Part shown: piece after piece, positions 1 through 10,145 of the stretch
How positions within the stretch are numbered: the first letter of the stretch is position 1
How the letters are laid out: each line of letters starts with the position of its first letter
DNA from: Aedes albopictus
Taxonomy: Eukaryota; Arthropoda; Insecta; Diptera; Culicidae
Direction: 5' to 3'
DNA length: 64,000 nucleotides
Assembly (NCBI RefSeq): GCF_035046485.1
Contig: NC_085137.1
Span: 500,670,536-500,734,535, forward strand
The notes under the pieces: model-generated
What the model saw: the letters and a program-made list of their open reading frames with translations, nothing else
Databases searched by the model: none
Told to the model about the DNA's origin: nothing
Made by a program: the position numbers and the translations under genes

Positions 1-1275
1 CATGATACGTAAGGTCTCCTAGATAGAAGTTCCTCTTACAAAATTAAAGCTAATTCTGTAGTTGGTTATTGCCATTCGTCTATGAGCTAGATTAATGAGA
101 TCAATCCTATTACGCAGCCAACTAGGTCGATCGAAAAAGATAATATGTAATCTTAGCCTTAGCCACCGGAAAATTGTAATATAAAAGAATGTAGCATTCA
201 CGATTGTTATGATACAGCATGCAAAACTGAACACACATTCACCCTATTATTTGTATAAAACTAACCCCCATTATACAAATTTTATCCTTCAAACAAATGT
301 ATCCTCGCTAAACGGTTCATCCTTGTCCAGAGCCAACCTGCCATTATATTTATACCACTAGCCTCTTCCTAACCTCACCAGGGGAAACCAATGCCACCGT
401 AACCGTGAACATCATCCGCTTTCGCTGCCGGATACCTACATGTTTTACCGCTACATGTATCCTCATCATCAACAACCCACACATTTCTTGTTTATATACT
501 ACAACGAGAAAAAAACGGAAACAATGTTCTGAATGAGTAGGGGTTAGTGTTCTAGAAGGGACCGATAAGGTCTTTCCATGATTTTTTTTTATTTCTAAAA
601 TGTTTAAAGGTGCCTGTTTGTATGTGGAATGTACTACCATTAAGTGTGATAGACCAGAACAATCGAAATGTCACAAGGAAGCAACAAACGGAGCTTGAGA
701 ATAGCTTGCAGGTTTCAATGTGCACCTTCAAGAATTTCAAACTTTATTGAGCCAATAACGGTGCCATCCACGTCTTTGCTATCATCGATAAAAGGAAGGA
801 ATGTTAGTATGACATGCGTTGCCTACTAGAGACTCAGATTACCTCTGCCTGTCTGTCACGGGAAGGAGTTTTTGTTAGTGGGAGGGAGAAAAGCAAGATG
901 ATCTGGATTTTGGTAATGCATACAATTTCCATTTAAATCAAAGTAATTGGTATGGTTTGGTAAATTTTTGACGAAATTAGAACAGCTGAAACAGAGATGG
1001 CTGTGTCGTAAGACATACTATCCCAACGTTTTGTGATATGGAACAATAAATGAATAACATTCTTTCAAATTATCATAATAAAATAATAGCATGAAACGAG
1101 CTCACCAATTATTATATGTATCACCAGCGGAATATGCGAAAATCGAAAACAGTCTATCCAACCGGCGCCCACAAGGGGGATTCGATTCCTGCTTGCCCAA
1201 GTCTCTTCTTCGCACCAAATGTAAGAGAAAACTATGGATAACCTTGTGTCTCCATAATTTGTTCTCTAAAAAGAA
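1..1275. other. AT-rich stretch, no gene seen
   Basis: Only short, shadow-like reading frames occur here and none matches a protein family I recognise. A copy of the motif CATGAAACGAGCTCACCAAT lies at 1090-1109; the same motif recurs near 18.1-18.2 and 61.45 kb. Confidence 0.6.
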
Positions 1276-1349
1276 AGCCAATAGGACACAATCGGTGAAG
1301 TACTTGAATTGAAGTAATGAGCTGGATTTTCGTAACTTTGAGTAACTGT

Positions 1350-1860
1350 GTTGTTTAAGGACAGAATCCCAAAATGGCCGACTTTGGCACCTACTCACGA
1401 TTTCGAGGGCACAAATCTCTTCGTAAACAAAACCAACGGAACTGATCTTATTTTAAGCTTATTACAAGTGAGCAATAACAGAATAATAAAATGCTTTGTA
1501 GTGTGAAGCTTGCTTGTTGAGATTTGTGCGTTTGAAGTTTTGAAGCACTGTTGAAGCGGAATGTCCAGACGTTTGTCCTTAAGGACAGACTTGTTAGAAT
1601 CCCAAAATGGCCGCCACAATGGCAGGCTTTGGCACCTACTCACGTTCTCGAAAGCACAACTCTCTTTGTAAACAAAACCAGCGCACCTGAGCTTCTTATT
1701 TCAAGCTTATTACAAGTGAGTAATGTCCCAATGAGGACGTAACACCAAGAAGAGAGAAGAGAGACAAGTGAGCAAGAACAGAATAATAAAATGCACTGTT
1801 ATTAGAAGCTTGACGTTCTGATGCACTGTTGAAGCGGGATTCCAAGACGTTTGTCCTTAA
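1350..1860 (+). repeat. Two-copy direct repeat, 233-bp period
   Basis: The segment starting GAATCCCAAAATGGCCG at 1364 is repeated from 1597, and both copies end near GACGTTTGTCCTTAAG (1568 and 1848). The copies differ by scattered substitutions and by one insertion in the second copy at 1721-1763, so the duplication came first. Confidence 0.75.
1721..1763 (+). mobile_element. SINE 3'-end fragment with 9-bp target duplication
   Basis: The 43-bp insert contains GTCCCAATGAGGACGTAACA followed by an AAGAAGAGAG-type tail. It resembles the 3' end of the Feilai-like SINE at 55.4-55.65 kb (CCCAGTGTGGACGTAGAGCC plus an AAGAAG tail). It is flanked by ACAAGTGAG at 1712-1720 and 1764-1772, and the sister copy of the surrounding direct repeat lacks it, which gives the empty site. 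It is a strongly 5'-truncated retroposition. Confidence 0.75.
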
Positions 1861-2055
1861 GTTGCGATGGAGAAAACAACAACACGATTACTCAAAGTTT
1901 TTTTTGAATAACATCAAATTTGGCAAGGAATCATAATACCCTCGCTTTTTGAACCATTTCATTGCAGAAACGGTGAATTGACCTTCTCACCATACCAAAA
2001 TTCAGCTCATTACTTCAATTCTAGTACTTCCTTGATTGTGTCCTATTGCTATGAA

Positions 2056-2820
2056 ACTTACACCTTCACTTGAGTTTGTTATACCGTCTTGCCATCCACT
2101 TTATGCACATCGCAGTTTCAGGGCTTTGAAGTCTTCTTCTATTCGTATTATACCATCATGGTTCATTCTCTACTACCCTCCCCTAGCCAAACCACGGAAC
2201 TTGATTCAAAGAACCAACCAGCTGCTAGCGCGTACGGCCAGCCAGCGTTGTTGTTTTGCTCTGTTTTGTTTATGCCCCGTCAATTGCCGACCACCACCGC
2301 TAGTCTGGGTGGCGCCCTGGGCGCCCATAATTACCGCGCGCGCGGGCTGGCTACCTTGACATCGTCGTGCACGGATTGTGTCGGACTGCCGAGCTTTCGC
2401 GTCGTGTCGTCGGCTCAAGGATTTCGCCAGGATACATAGTAGCAGCAGCAACCAATCAACAACAACCAATGCAACCTGTACATTGGGGATGGGGTGAGAA
2501 CCTTCCTGCTCACCTCGGCAGCTCCCTGCCGAGTGGCCGATCAACCCGACCCGGACAAGTTTGGCGAAAATCGATTCTTTTCGCCATCATTAGGTAGGTA
2601 GGTAGGGATTCGACACAGACATCCACAGAAGGAGAAACCGGAAGAGTATTAGATTATTAGTCACTGTTTCCCACAAAAGAGGAACCTTGAACCGACCGAA
2701 CTCGGGCAAATAAGTGTGCTGAAAAAAGTCAAGGTGGCGGCGGTAATCGTGAATGACTTGAGCGGATGTTTTTGTTTCTGTCAATGTTTATTTGTTGGGG
2801 TTTGGATGAATCATAATATT
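2056..2820. other. GC-richer unique stretch, no gene proven
   Basis: Overlapping open frames occur on both strands at 2036-2597, but none has a recognisable domain. The GC content is higher than in the surroundings. The imperfect palindrome TGGCGCCCTGGGCGCCCA lies near 2309. It could be an untranslated exon or regulatory region, or old repeat. Confidence 0.4.
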
Positions 2821-3049
2821 TCAGGCCAAACATGTCTAAAGGGCCTATCTGCAGAAGAGAGGCTCTCTTTGGTTTCCCTCTCTTTCGTTAATATTTGTAT
2901 TATGATTGTCTTGAAAGATGGACAAAATAATCGTCTTTTGATTTGTACTGCAAAAATAGTTGAAAAGTGTACCATTTCATTGCAATAATTGAAAAAGAAA
3001 GTGAGAGCCTCTCAAATGCAGATAGGACCTATTGAAATGTTTGGCCTGA
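2821..3049. mobile_element. MITE, about 229 bp
   Basis: Terminal inverted repeats start TCAGGCCAAACAT at 2821 and end with the inverse at 3049. The arms extend about 60 bp through GCCTATCTGCA and GAGAGGCTCTC. ATTT is present at both outer edges if the ends are set at CAGGCC. There is no coding content. Confidence 0.7.
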
Positions 3050-3552
3050 TTTGTTGATTTAGAGGTATATTAGGCTGACTGGATTAACGGCAGTTCGTTT
3101 CCCTAGACATCACGTAATCTATCAATCTTCTTCCCAAGGGCGTAGATAGGTTTTCAAACAGCACTTTTTCTCCCAGAGGTGAAAAACCTCTGAAACAATT
3201 TTCGTCAAGTATTGTCAGGTGTTTGTTTGGTAGTGTATTTTCCATTTTTTAATCCTGAATTAGGCTTGATCAGTGCTTTGGTGTAACTTTGATATTTGTG
3301 GTCGATACATACGATGTATAGAGATCAACTGTGATTGATATTATCAGTAGGTTGGCTCCAGAGCCACATTCTTCTCCATTTGTGAAATTGATATTATGCT
3401 CTTATTATATTATGCTAGCGGGGATTTTCGGCTTTTAGTCTCTTTGCAATCATGAAGGGATGTTGGTTCAACGACTGACGTTTCGGTCACATATATTGCC
3501 TTCTTTTAAAAGGACAGATAACCCCCCATTTACTCGTTACGTTAGGTTATGT
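3050..3552. other. No gene or clear repeat seen
   Basis: AT-rich sequence without a recognisable frame. It ends in the target site AGGTTATGT (3544-3552) of the next element. Confidence 0.5.
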
Positions 3553-3973
3553 GGTGTACGGCCATTTGGCCGAACGCCGTTTGGCCGAATGCCGTTTGGC
3601 CGAACGCCATTTGGCCGAATGTCATCTGGCCAAATGGTCGTTTGGCCGAATGCCGTTTGGCCGAATTATGTTCAAAAGAATTCAGAGGAAGTTTTTGACA
3701 TTCCAACTACCAATATGATCATCAGAAATATTTCCTTCTTTTAATGATAGGCTATTCTTTCTAGTTTTGACATTCAGGGATGAGTTGGCGTTGAACTTGT
3801 CAACATTTTATCAAAGATTTTTCCTTCTTTAAATCAAAGGCTGTTCTTTCGAGTTATACTTATGCGAGGAATAGTGACATGGTTACTTAAGTTCATCATT
3901 TATTTTCGGCCAAACGACATTCGCCCAAATGACCCTTTCGGCCAAATGGCGTTCGGCCAAATGACCCGGAACC
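3553..3973. mobile_element. Foldback-type element with 15-bp repeat arms, copy 1
   Basis: The left arm (3553-3665) is a run of about seven 15-bp units like GCCGTTTGGCCGAAT. The right arm (about 3908-3973) carries inverted units such as TTCGGCCAAATGGCG and ends CCCGGAACC. The outer ends match as inverted repeats (GGTGTACGGCC versus GGTTCCGGGTC). The 9-bp direct repeat AGGTTATGT flanks it exactly (3544-3552, 3974-3982). The middle is non-coding. Drosophila FB elements also have repeat-built arms and 9-bp duplications; that comparison is family knowledge, not a homology claim. Confidence 0.85.
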
Positions 3974-3982
3974 AGGTTATGT

Positions 3983-4354
3983 ATGTATTCAACATAGTTG
4001 CTTGCCTTCACTTCAGTGGTTGTGTCTGTTCGTTGCCACACTTTTTCAAATCTACCAGTTCTAATTTGTTCTACCTCCTACACTCTCTCTTATTCTTATT
4101 AAGTTATGCCGTTCATCTACAAGGTTGTGATCGCAATCGGAAGTAAAGCAGTTAGCTTTCTTGAACGTACAGAGGATGACGGATCACCGGTCTTTTTTGC
4201 CACAGAAGCCGCTATCTTAACTGGTAACATATTTCTAAGTTTAATTTACATTTATAGTGCTCTGGATTTAAAGAGCACCATGAGACCTCAGCAATCTCAT
4301 TTTAAAAGCCTACTTTCAGGCCATTACGAGCAAATACTGATACTTTAGATAAAG
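3983..4354. other. No gene seen
   Basis: Short frames on the plus strand (3862-4146, 4106-4348) lack any recognisable domain. The first partly overlaps the foldback element, so coding is unlikely. Confidence 0.5.
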
Positions 4355-4665
4355 GAATCGCTCCCTAACAGGGACATCAGAATGTAAACGTCTTGTATTG
4401 AAACTCGAATCAGGATGCCCGATTAGGATTAGTTTTCGTAGACAAAACCAAGCTATGAACAAAGACTGTGAACTGAAAGGCTGAATGCCATTTTAAACAC
4501 AGTTCCAGGGTGACTAATAGACTCAAACCAATAAATGAAATCTCGTCATCCTGTGATCGGAACAAGTTATCCATCTGGATAACAGGGCACATGTGTTGTG
4601 TTTTGTCTATTTGTGATATTTCTAAGTTGTGCATTTGTGAGGTTCTATGTGTCGTGATATGTTAA
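4355..4665 (+). repeat. Diverged copy of the 59-60 kb LTR-like repeat
   Basis: Phrases such as CCCTAACAGGGACATCA, AATCAGGATGCCC, CTCGTCATCCTGT and GGATAACAGGGC appear in the same order and orientation as in the paired repeats at 59.2-60.2 kb. The copy is diverged, and no partner repeat is found nearby. Confidence 0.65.
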
Positions 4666-5275
4666 TCCCTAATAATAATTATTTTCTTTTATACAAGGCT
4701 ATTATTTACATATGGTTGGCTATTATGGCCGTATGGTTACTTGGGATACCTTTGGTAAGTCTCGGAACATCTACACATTTAACGGAATAAAAATTGAATT
4801 GTACTTTGATTTTCATATATTACCGCTTCTTATATAAGAAAGAAGGCATTGATTTAAAATCGCAATATCAAAGTTTAACATGTACGTATGGACAGAGGGG
4901 GCCTGCCCCCTCTACATAGTCTCATGCTTTTGTCTAATATTTTTAGTTTCTTCTCTTATCGCTTAAAGCTTAGTATTCTATGAGCAATTCAACAGTATTA
5001 ACTGACTGGGGAAGTAAAGGAAATTTACATTACGATTTTTTTTTGTTTTTATTTTTGTGTATTTTAACTAATTGCTAATTCTACACTAACATTACGAAAT
5101 GGTACGGAAATCAAATTCGAACATCTTCAACATTTCCTAACATGAAACCCGCGTGCTTTGCTTCGGTAACGAGTTTTGAATAACTGATAGAGTTTATCAA
5201 GTAGCATCATTCCTCAGTGAATAAAAAACTAGGTTAATAATCTGTGTATGTTATACAACAAACTTTAACTACCAT
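4666..5275. other. AT-rich, nothing recognised
   Basis: No coding frame, no clear inverted repeat and no tandem structure was found here by eye. Confidence 0.5.
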
Positions 5276-5277
5276 TA

Positions 5278-6228
5278 AAGCATTGTCCAGACTCCGGACG
5301 CAGATAATCACTTATATCTCAGAGGTGGAATAACAAACAGAAATGGTGAAGCCCTCAAAACAAAGATAATTTACTGTAGTTTCATGGAAAAATATCATTA
5401 AAATTATTTAATTTAATTTTTAATACATTTTCTCATTTTTTCCGTGATTACTTCCTTAAAAATCTGCACAATGGTAGTAAATTTTAACATCAACCTCTTG
5501 GGCGAATTTGTTTAACAATCAGGTCATCTCTGTAGTGTCCTGAGACCCTCTACCAATCTGATTAGGATTCCAAAGAAACTTTGCCAAATATTTCTCTTCT
5601 TGCGAAATTAAGGGCTATTCAGTGAATTCCAAAGAAGCGAAATTTGAGTGTTTTTTCGTTAATAAACACTATCCAACAGTGATGACACCACTGCACATCT
5701 CAGGCTGTCGTGATAGCTCACCAAATTAGCTCAAACCTCTACAGATCCCTTGTGTGCATTTTTGAAAAGCAGCACGCGATTCTTGAGGTTATCATCTTTG
5801 TACACATTTGGTGTCAAAATCGTGATGTGAGAAAACGATGTCCAGAGCTCGAACTTCCTGGCAAATCTTGGAATTCCAAGCAGATTTATCCATGAACATA
5901 AACTTCAATCTTCCTTGGGCACTTCCTCATGGCATGGTTAGCAACATCTGTGCACATCACACATAATGGTTATGGAGACATTAACATTTTTCGCGACTGT
6001 TGTACCTGACCACGCTTAATTTTCAGCGTGTTTGTGCAAGATTTTTTTCCTTCACTTGTCTTCAATCTGAAATAACTTTTCACTCGTAGCAAGAAAATCA
6101 ATGAAATTTTCACCATCAATAGAGGACTTGTTTATGATCAGACTGCTGTAAAAAAAAATATGATTATGATCATTGAGAGCGTCACAATAAATTATCCTTT
6201 GCGTCCGGATTCTAACTGGACAATGCTT
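5278..6228. mobile_element. TA-flanked DNA-transposon relic, about 0.95 kb
   Basis: The ends AAGCATTGTCCAG (5278) and CTGGACAATGCTT (6228) are inverted repeats, each bordered by TA. Inside the ends, a second block (CCGGACGCA left, TGCGTCCGG right) is also inverted. The length and TA target suit a Tc1/mariner-type element. The interior contains stops in all frames and I could not recognise a DD(34)E signature, so it is either non-autonomous or badly decayed. Confidence 0.6.
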
Positions 6229-6230
6229 TA

Positions 6231-7035
6231 GCATGAGTTCTTTGTCATTTGTAAATCAGCATCAACATATCATTCTAAAACAGTTTAAACAATGATTCCC
6301 ATCCTTGAACAAAAATTCCAAAATATCAAACTGTCAGTTATTCGAAAGGCAAACCCGTCCGTCATTCGCCGTCTCGGAGTTGTGGGATTTCCAACCCGCA
6401 CAGTTTCCCACATTCCACCGCAAACCTTAGTCAGTCAGGTGCAACCGCATCGCCATCACATCATAACGACGATGATCCGAATATTTATGCGTCTTGGTTC
6501 GAAGAACGAATCTTCCAAAAACCCGCAGCGAAGCCCTACTGACACGCTTCCCTCGTATTGCTTCATTGTAGGTTTACTTTGGTTAGTAGGTATCCATGTT
6601 CCATGTCATTCAACGCCACAGAAATTGCACATCCAAAAAGATGGTGTGTTGGGTGCGTTGAGCAGTACCCCGTCATTTGAAAAAAGTAACGATCAAATCC
6701 AAACCCCAATTGTAATTGCATTATAATAATGATGTTGTTCGTACAGCGCAGCGTGCGCGAACAATTCAACCCCGACATCGCCGCTACACCGAAAATCAAT
6801 CGCGAGGGGCGGCTTAATTGATCAATCAAGGTGGTACCACTACTGGCACTGAATGGTGCAGAGCCGGGCGTGCTTTTCAGCTCTGAGTCGATGTGATTTC
6901 ACGATTATTACGCAAAAACGTTTGACGCTCTGCTGTGCGGTGATGTGAGAACCGCCGGGGAGACGTTGCTGTTGGGGAACTGAAGCCAAACGCAAGAAGA
7001 ATTTGGTGCAGTCGAATCAAGTTCGAGACTCGAAA
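6231..7035. other. Mixed unique sequence, no gene proven
   Basis: A 144-residue open frame (6292-6726, plus strand) has no recognisable motif and no codon pattern distinguishing it from chance. GC content rises around 6350-6830. This may be unique intergenic or intronic DNA. Confidence 0.4.
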
Positions 7036-7071
7036 GTCCATTTTGGTTTTTTTTTTTTTTTTACTTATTCG

Positions 7072-7077
7072 TTTATT
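7072..7077 (-). promoter_or_regulatory. AATAAA polyadenylation signal
   Basis: AATAAA on the minus strand lies about 10 bases upstream of the A tail of the ORF1-only retroposon, as expected for a polyadenylated transcript. Confidence 0.75.
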
Positions 7078-7178
7078 TGGAAGGCTCGGGCGCCACAAGA
7101 GCATAACGGAGCCAAAATCATAATAACAAACATTCTTACATAAAAAAAAGTTCAAATAACAATAATAAGGAAAAAAAA

Positions 7179-8180
7179 TCAATCGTGATAAAAATCAAAT
7201 TGTTCCATCGGGGTGTTGGTAGCCTTGGCAATCCGCTGCTTGTCTTCCTCAATCAACGATCGTCGTTCATTTTCGTCGGTAATCCAATCATAACTGGCAA
7301 TTCTCTGTGATATTCTCCTGGGTGCCACATCCGGGACGGTAGCTAAGCTGTTGTCATCACTTTCACTGGAGGAGGTGTTACTTTTGTTTTGCCTTTTGTG
7401 TACAGGTTGTGTCTGTGCAGATTCAGACTGACTATCTGTATCCAACGAACGTTGTCGTTTTGTTTCGGTCTTCTTTATCTTCTGCTGTCGTTTCGCACTT
7501 GTTTTGTCCTCTGCTACAATAGGGGCGCCACCATCTGACTGTTCATCGGATGTTTCGATTTCCACGGCTGCTGTCGACTGTTTTTGTTGTCTGTCACTCG
7601 TCCGTTCTCGCAAAACTGGGCAATCTTTTTTAAAATGCAATTCTGATTTGCAGCTGAAGCACTTCGGTTTGATTCCGTCGAAATACACTCTTCCCTTCCT
7701 GTTGCGGAAGTAGAGGATATCCGGAATTTCTCTCTCAATTTCCATATAGACACCCCGGACTCCGGTAAACAGATCCAGTAGGAAATCTGCCGGGAATCGC
7801 TCGCGTACTGTACGTTTGACCTTCCCATACTTCTGCATCACTTTGACCAGATCAGCATCCGATACTTCGGGTGGTAGATCGAACACGCGTACATATCGCG
7901 TGTTTCCTGCCACCGACATGCGAACCACCACTTTGTTTCCATTGACGTAATGGAACGGTAACGATTGGCTGTTGTTTTCGAACACAAATTTCAATGCTTC
8001 TGCGGATTTGAAGCGGATGAAAACCGACTTCTCATCCGAAATCTTGTAGGCCGTTTCCATCAGCGACAGGTCACCTTTGAGTGCTTTCACGAAGCCGGCC
8101 ATATCTGCTACGGTCGGTTGCGCGGCATCTTCTGGGAACAGGAAAGCAAGCGTGTTTTTGATTTCAATTTCACTCGACAT
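7179..8180 (-). CDS. Gag-like CCHC zinc-knuckle protein (LINE ORF1 type)
   Basis: Intact ORF of 333 residues from the ATG at 8180, which has A at -3 (context CAAAATG). An upstream in-frame ATG at 8213 would add 11 residues. The N-terminal half has an RRM-like stretch (YVRVFDLPPEVSDADL) followed by a basic segment. A single zinc knuckle follows at about residues 174-187: C-x2-C-x4-H-x4-C (CFSCKSELHFKKDC). The C-terminal third is Lys/Ser/Gln-rich and low complexity. This order fits the RNA-binding, gag-like ORF1 of non-LTR retrotransposons, which packages element RNA as a ribonucleoprotein. No stop or frameshift interrupts it, although no ORF2 follows. The LINE clade is not assigned. It could also be a retrocopy of a domesticated gag gene. 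Confidence 0.8.
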   Translation of the reverse strand: MSSEIEIKNTLAFLFPEDAAQPTVADMAGFVKALKGDLSLMETAYKISDEKSVFIRFKSAEALKFVFENNSQSLPFHYVNGNKVVVRMSVAGNTRYVRVFDLPPEVSDADLVKVMQKYGKVKRTVRERFPADFLLDLFTGVRGVYMEIEREIPDILYFRNRKGRVYFDGIKPKCFSCKSELHFKKDCPVLRERTSDRQQKQSTAAVEIETSDEQSDGGAPIVAEDKTSAKRQQKIKKTETKRQRSLDTDSQSESAQTQPVHKRQNKSNTSSSESDDNSLATVPDVAPRRISQRIASYDWITDENERRSLIEEDKQRIAKATNTPMEQFDFYHD

Positions 8181-8278
8181 TTTGATCGGTATGCACTGTA
8201 TAGAAACAAACAAAAGAAGCTAGCAACTGCACGAAACGTCTGTTCGCGTCGAGAGCTGATCATCCGTCCATTTTGGTT

Positions 8279-8640
8279 AATGTCGATGTTTTCGTACGAG
8301 TTGAATAAAATTTTAATTTAATTTGCTCTGCACGTTGTAACCGTTTGGTTACAAATTGTTGATTTTTGTTTTTTAATATGTTGTATGTGTGGGACCCTTC
8401 ACGTTTCTTGTGTAAAAACAGCAGAGATACCACAGAAGTGAAAGGGTCATGTGCCGCTGTAAATGTGTTGTCTCGCTACCAAGCATGAAGATGGCTGAGG
8501 CAATGAGCATATACAAAAATGATGAGAAAGACGGAATAAGGGAGAAGATAATTCGAACGGCCATCGCTTAAAATTAGGCAGAAAAATCAGGCGTCCGTGT
8601 GCTTAAGACGTGTTCCTTAAACAGTGCAGTGGATGAACCA
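8279..8640. other. No gene seen
   Basis: AT-rich flank of the retroposon. A short minus-strand frame (8373-8564) has no recognisable feature. Confidence 0.5.
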
Positions 8641-8653
8641 GTGACCCCTACCA

Positions 8654-8672
8654 CCCCCCCCCCCCCCCCCCC
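8654..8672 (+). repeat. Poly-C tract, 19 bases
   Basis: An uninterrupted C run beginning after CCTACCA and ending before TACTAGCGG. Long C homopolymers are uncommon in AT-rich insect DNA and their exact length is prone to sequencing error. Confidence 0.9.
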
Positions 8673-9380
8673 TACTAGCGGTTGCTAGAGGAATCTTTGG
8701 GGAAGATACCGGTCAGGTAATTTGAATACCCTGCACTTTATTTAAAGATTGTTTGTTGAAATGTATGTCCCGTCCATTAGGACCTCTTTTGTTTGGACCT
8801 CAAAAAGGTCTACCGTCCAGCACACGGCTCGGCCCGTGGAACCGGGAACGGTTCCCGCGCCTAACCGCAAATGATCGTCAGTCCTCATAGGAGGACGAAT
8901 AGCTCGGGCCGAAGGCCCTAAACGTTAAGGAGCTTTCCCCTCTCGGCCGTCCAAGGTGGTTAGTCCACGGGCGGCCGATTGCGTCCAAGAGGGAAGACGC
9001 CTGCATCCCCCCACCAGCAACGCCCGCTGGCCCGTCGGCCGAGTACCGGCCTAGACACCGCTCGCCTTGCCATCCGGCGAGATTTCCGGCCGCACAGCTC
9101 GACTGGAGTCGCTGTGTCGGCCAACGAACCCACCAACCAACGAAAGCAGCGGTATGTACCGGTACGTCCACCGAATAGCATAGGACACACATAACAAATT
9201 TACACTAAATTATTACACAGAACAACACGCACACGCCACAAATTAGGGATTTTAATAAATATGTAAGAAAAGTGAAAGTTCCGTGTTCTTAGTTTTTGTA
9301 TCGCGAAAGTGCCCTTGATTACCCAGTAGCTAGCCGACCCTGGGATTACCGGAGAGTCTCTTGTGTCTTGAGTCGGCCCG
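8673..9380. other. GC-rich island, possibly LTR or LINE leader
   Basis: About 8800-9150 is strikingly GC-rich compared with the flanks and open in several frames on both strands, so length alone does not indicate coding. An AATAAA lies at 9254-9259 on the plus strand, followed by a lower-GC stretch and another GC-rich segment (9330-9380). This could be a solo LTR or a LINE 5' UTR. No second copy, primer-binding site or target duplication was found to settle it. Confidence 0.35.
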
Positions 9381-10132
9381 GCACTGAATAGTTGTCGATA
9401 CGTTTCAACGTAGCGCTGCTTTTGTTGGCTAGAGACGAAGCAGCAGCAATGTCGTTAAAGCTGTTTCGCATAATAGAGTGTTTTTGCGGTGCGATTAGAT
9501 TGGGTGACTGTGTCAAACCGAAACAAAGTTGGGATAAAATTGGATGTTATTTTGGTCGAATTACTGTGCACTACTTAACTGAAATTACTGCCGAGTTGTC
9601 TTGTTTTTTTATGTTCTTACTGAACTGGTAACCTGTGATGTGATGTCATGCCTCGAGCATATATGCTTGTCAACAACGCAATCAGCGCTACACTGGTATC
9701 TGGACCAACTAACATAGATGAATATGCTTTCTCAAGTAACGCGTCAGTTAAAACCCTGAACAAGTAACATTCTTCAATCATGTTTTAAATAAGTCATCGA
9801 CATTTCACTTCGAAAGGCCTTCGACTGATTGTTTGCATGTTTATCTAGCTAACCTGCCTCATGAACATGTAACAAAACTAGAAGGTTTACTGTGGTACTT
9901 ATACGAAGGTTTATTGTTTGAATCACCAATCATCAAACATTCAGCTATTTCCATGCTTCAAATTATTATTATTATTAATATTTATTAAAGACACTTTACC
10001 ACTTATGTGGCATTCGTGTCTGGATGCTTGAAATGATCTTACAATTTCTTGTGTGATGTTTCTTGTAGAACCTTTTCCACAAAAATAACTACTTGGCATC
10101 TGATTAAAAATGAGTACAGGTATCATAATACT
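9381..10132. other. AT-rich, no gene seen
   Basis: A 79-residue frame at 9392-9631 has no recognisable domain. A short (ATT) run lies at about 9961-9977. The stretch ends at the target site of the RTE-like insertion. Confidence 0.5.
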
Positions 10133-10145
10133 CAGAATACTTATA

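Larger units (their letters stand above)
1276..2055. repeat. Composite foldback repeat
   Basis: The left end (about 1276-1345, around TTGAATTGAAGTAATGAGCT) recurs as an inverted, imperfect copy at about 1985-2050. A second inverted match pairs CTTTGAGTAACTGTGTTG near 1337 with its counterpart near 1880-1900. Between the arms lies a two-copy direct repeat. No transposase-like frame is present, so this looks like a non-autonomous foldback. The exact ends and target duplication are not clear. Confidence 0.55.
7047..8265 (-). mobile_element. ORF1-only retroposon with poly-A and target duplication
   Basis: Read on the minus strand, the unit has a leader of about 85 bp, one intact gag-like ORF, a roughly 100-bp 3' UTR, an AATAAA signal and a poly-A run (16 T on the plus strand, 7047-7062). 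GTCCATTTTGGTT occurs at 7036-7048 and again at 8266-8278, giving an 11-13-bp target duplication outside the insert. All hallmarks of LINE-type target-primed retroposition are present, but there is no endonuclease or reverse transcriptase. It is either a non-autonomous LINE derivative or a retrocopy of a gag-like gene mobilised in trans. Confidence 0.85.

Noticed and set aside
2036..2597. Overlapping frames in the 2.0-2.6 kb GC-rich stretch as exons
   Set aside because: Frames exist on both strands with no domain, no consistent splice signals and no coding-like similarity that I recognise.
3460..3744. ORF with RPFGRTPFGRMPFGR repeats as an antimicrobial-type repeat peptide
   Set aside because: It is a translation of the 15-bp arm repeat of the foldback-type element and crosses its target site.
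5278..6228. Intact Tc1/mariner transposase
   Set aside because: All frames are interrupted and no DD(34)E or WxPxSPDLNPIE-type motif could be read with confidence.
7504..8321. ORFs overlapping the gag-like gene on the plus strand and in a second minus frame
   Set aside because: They are shadow frames of the gag-like ORF without domains.
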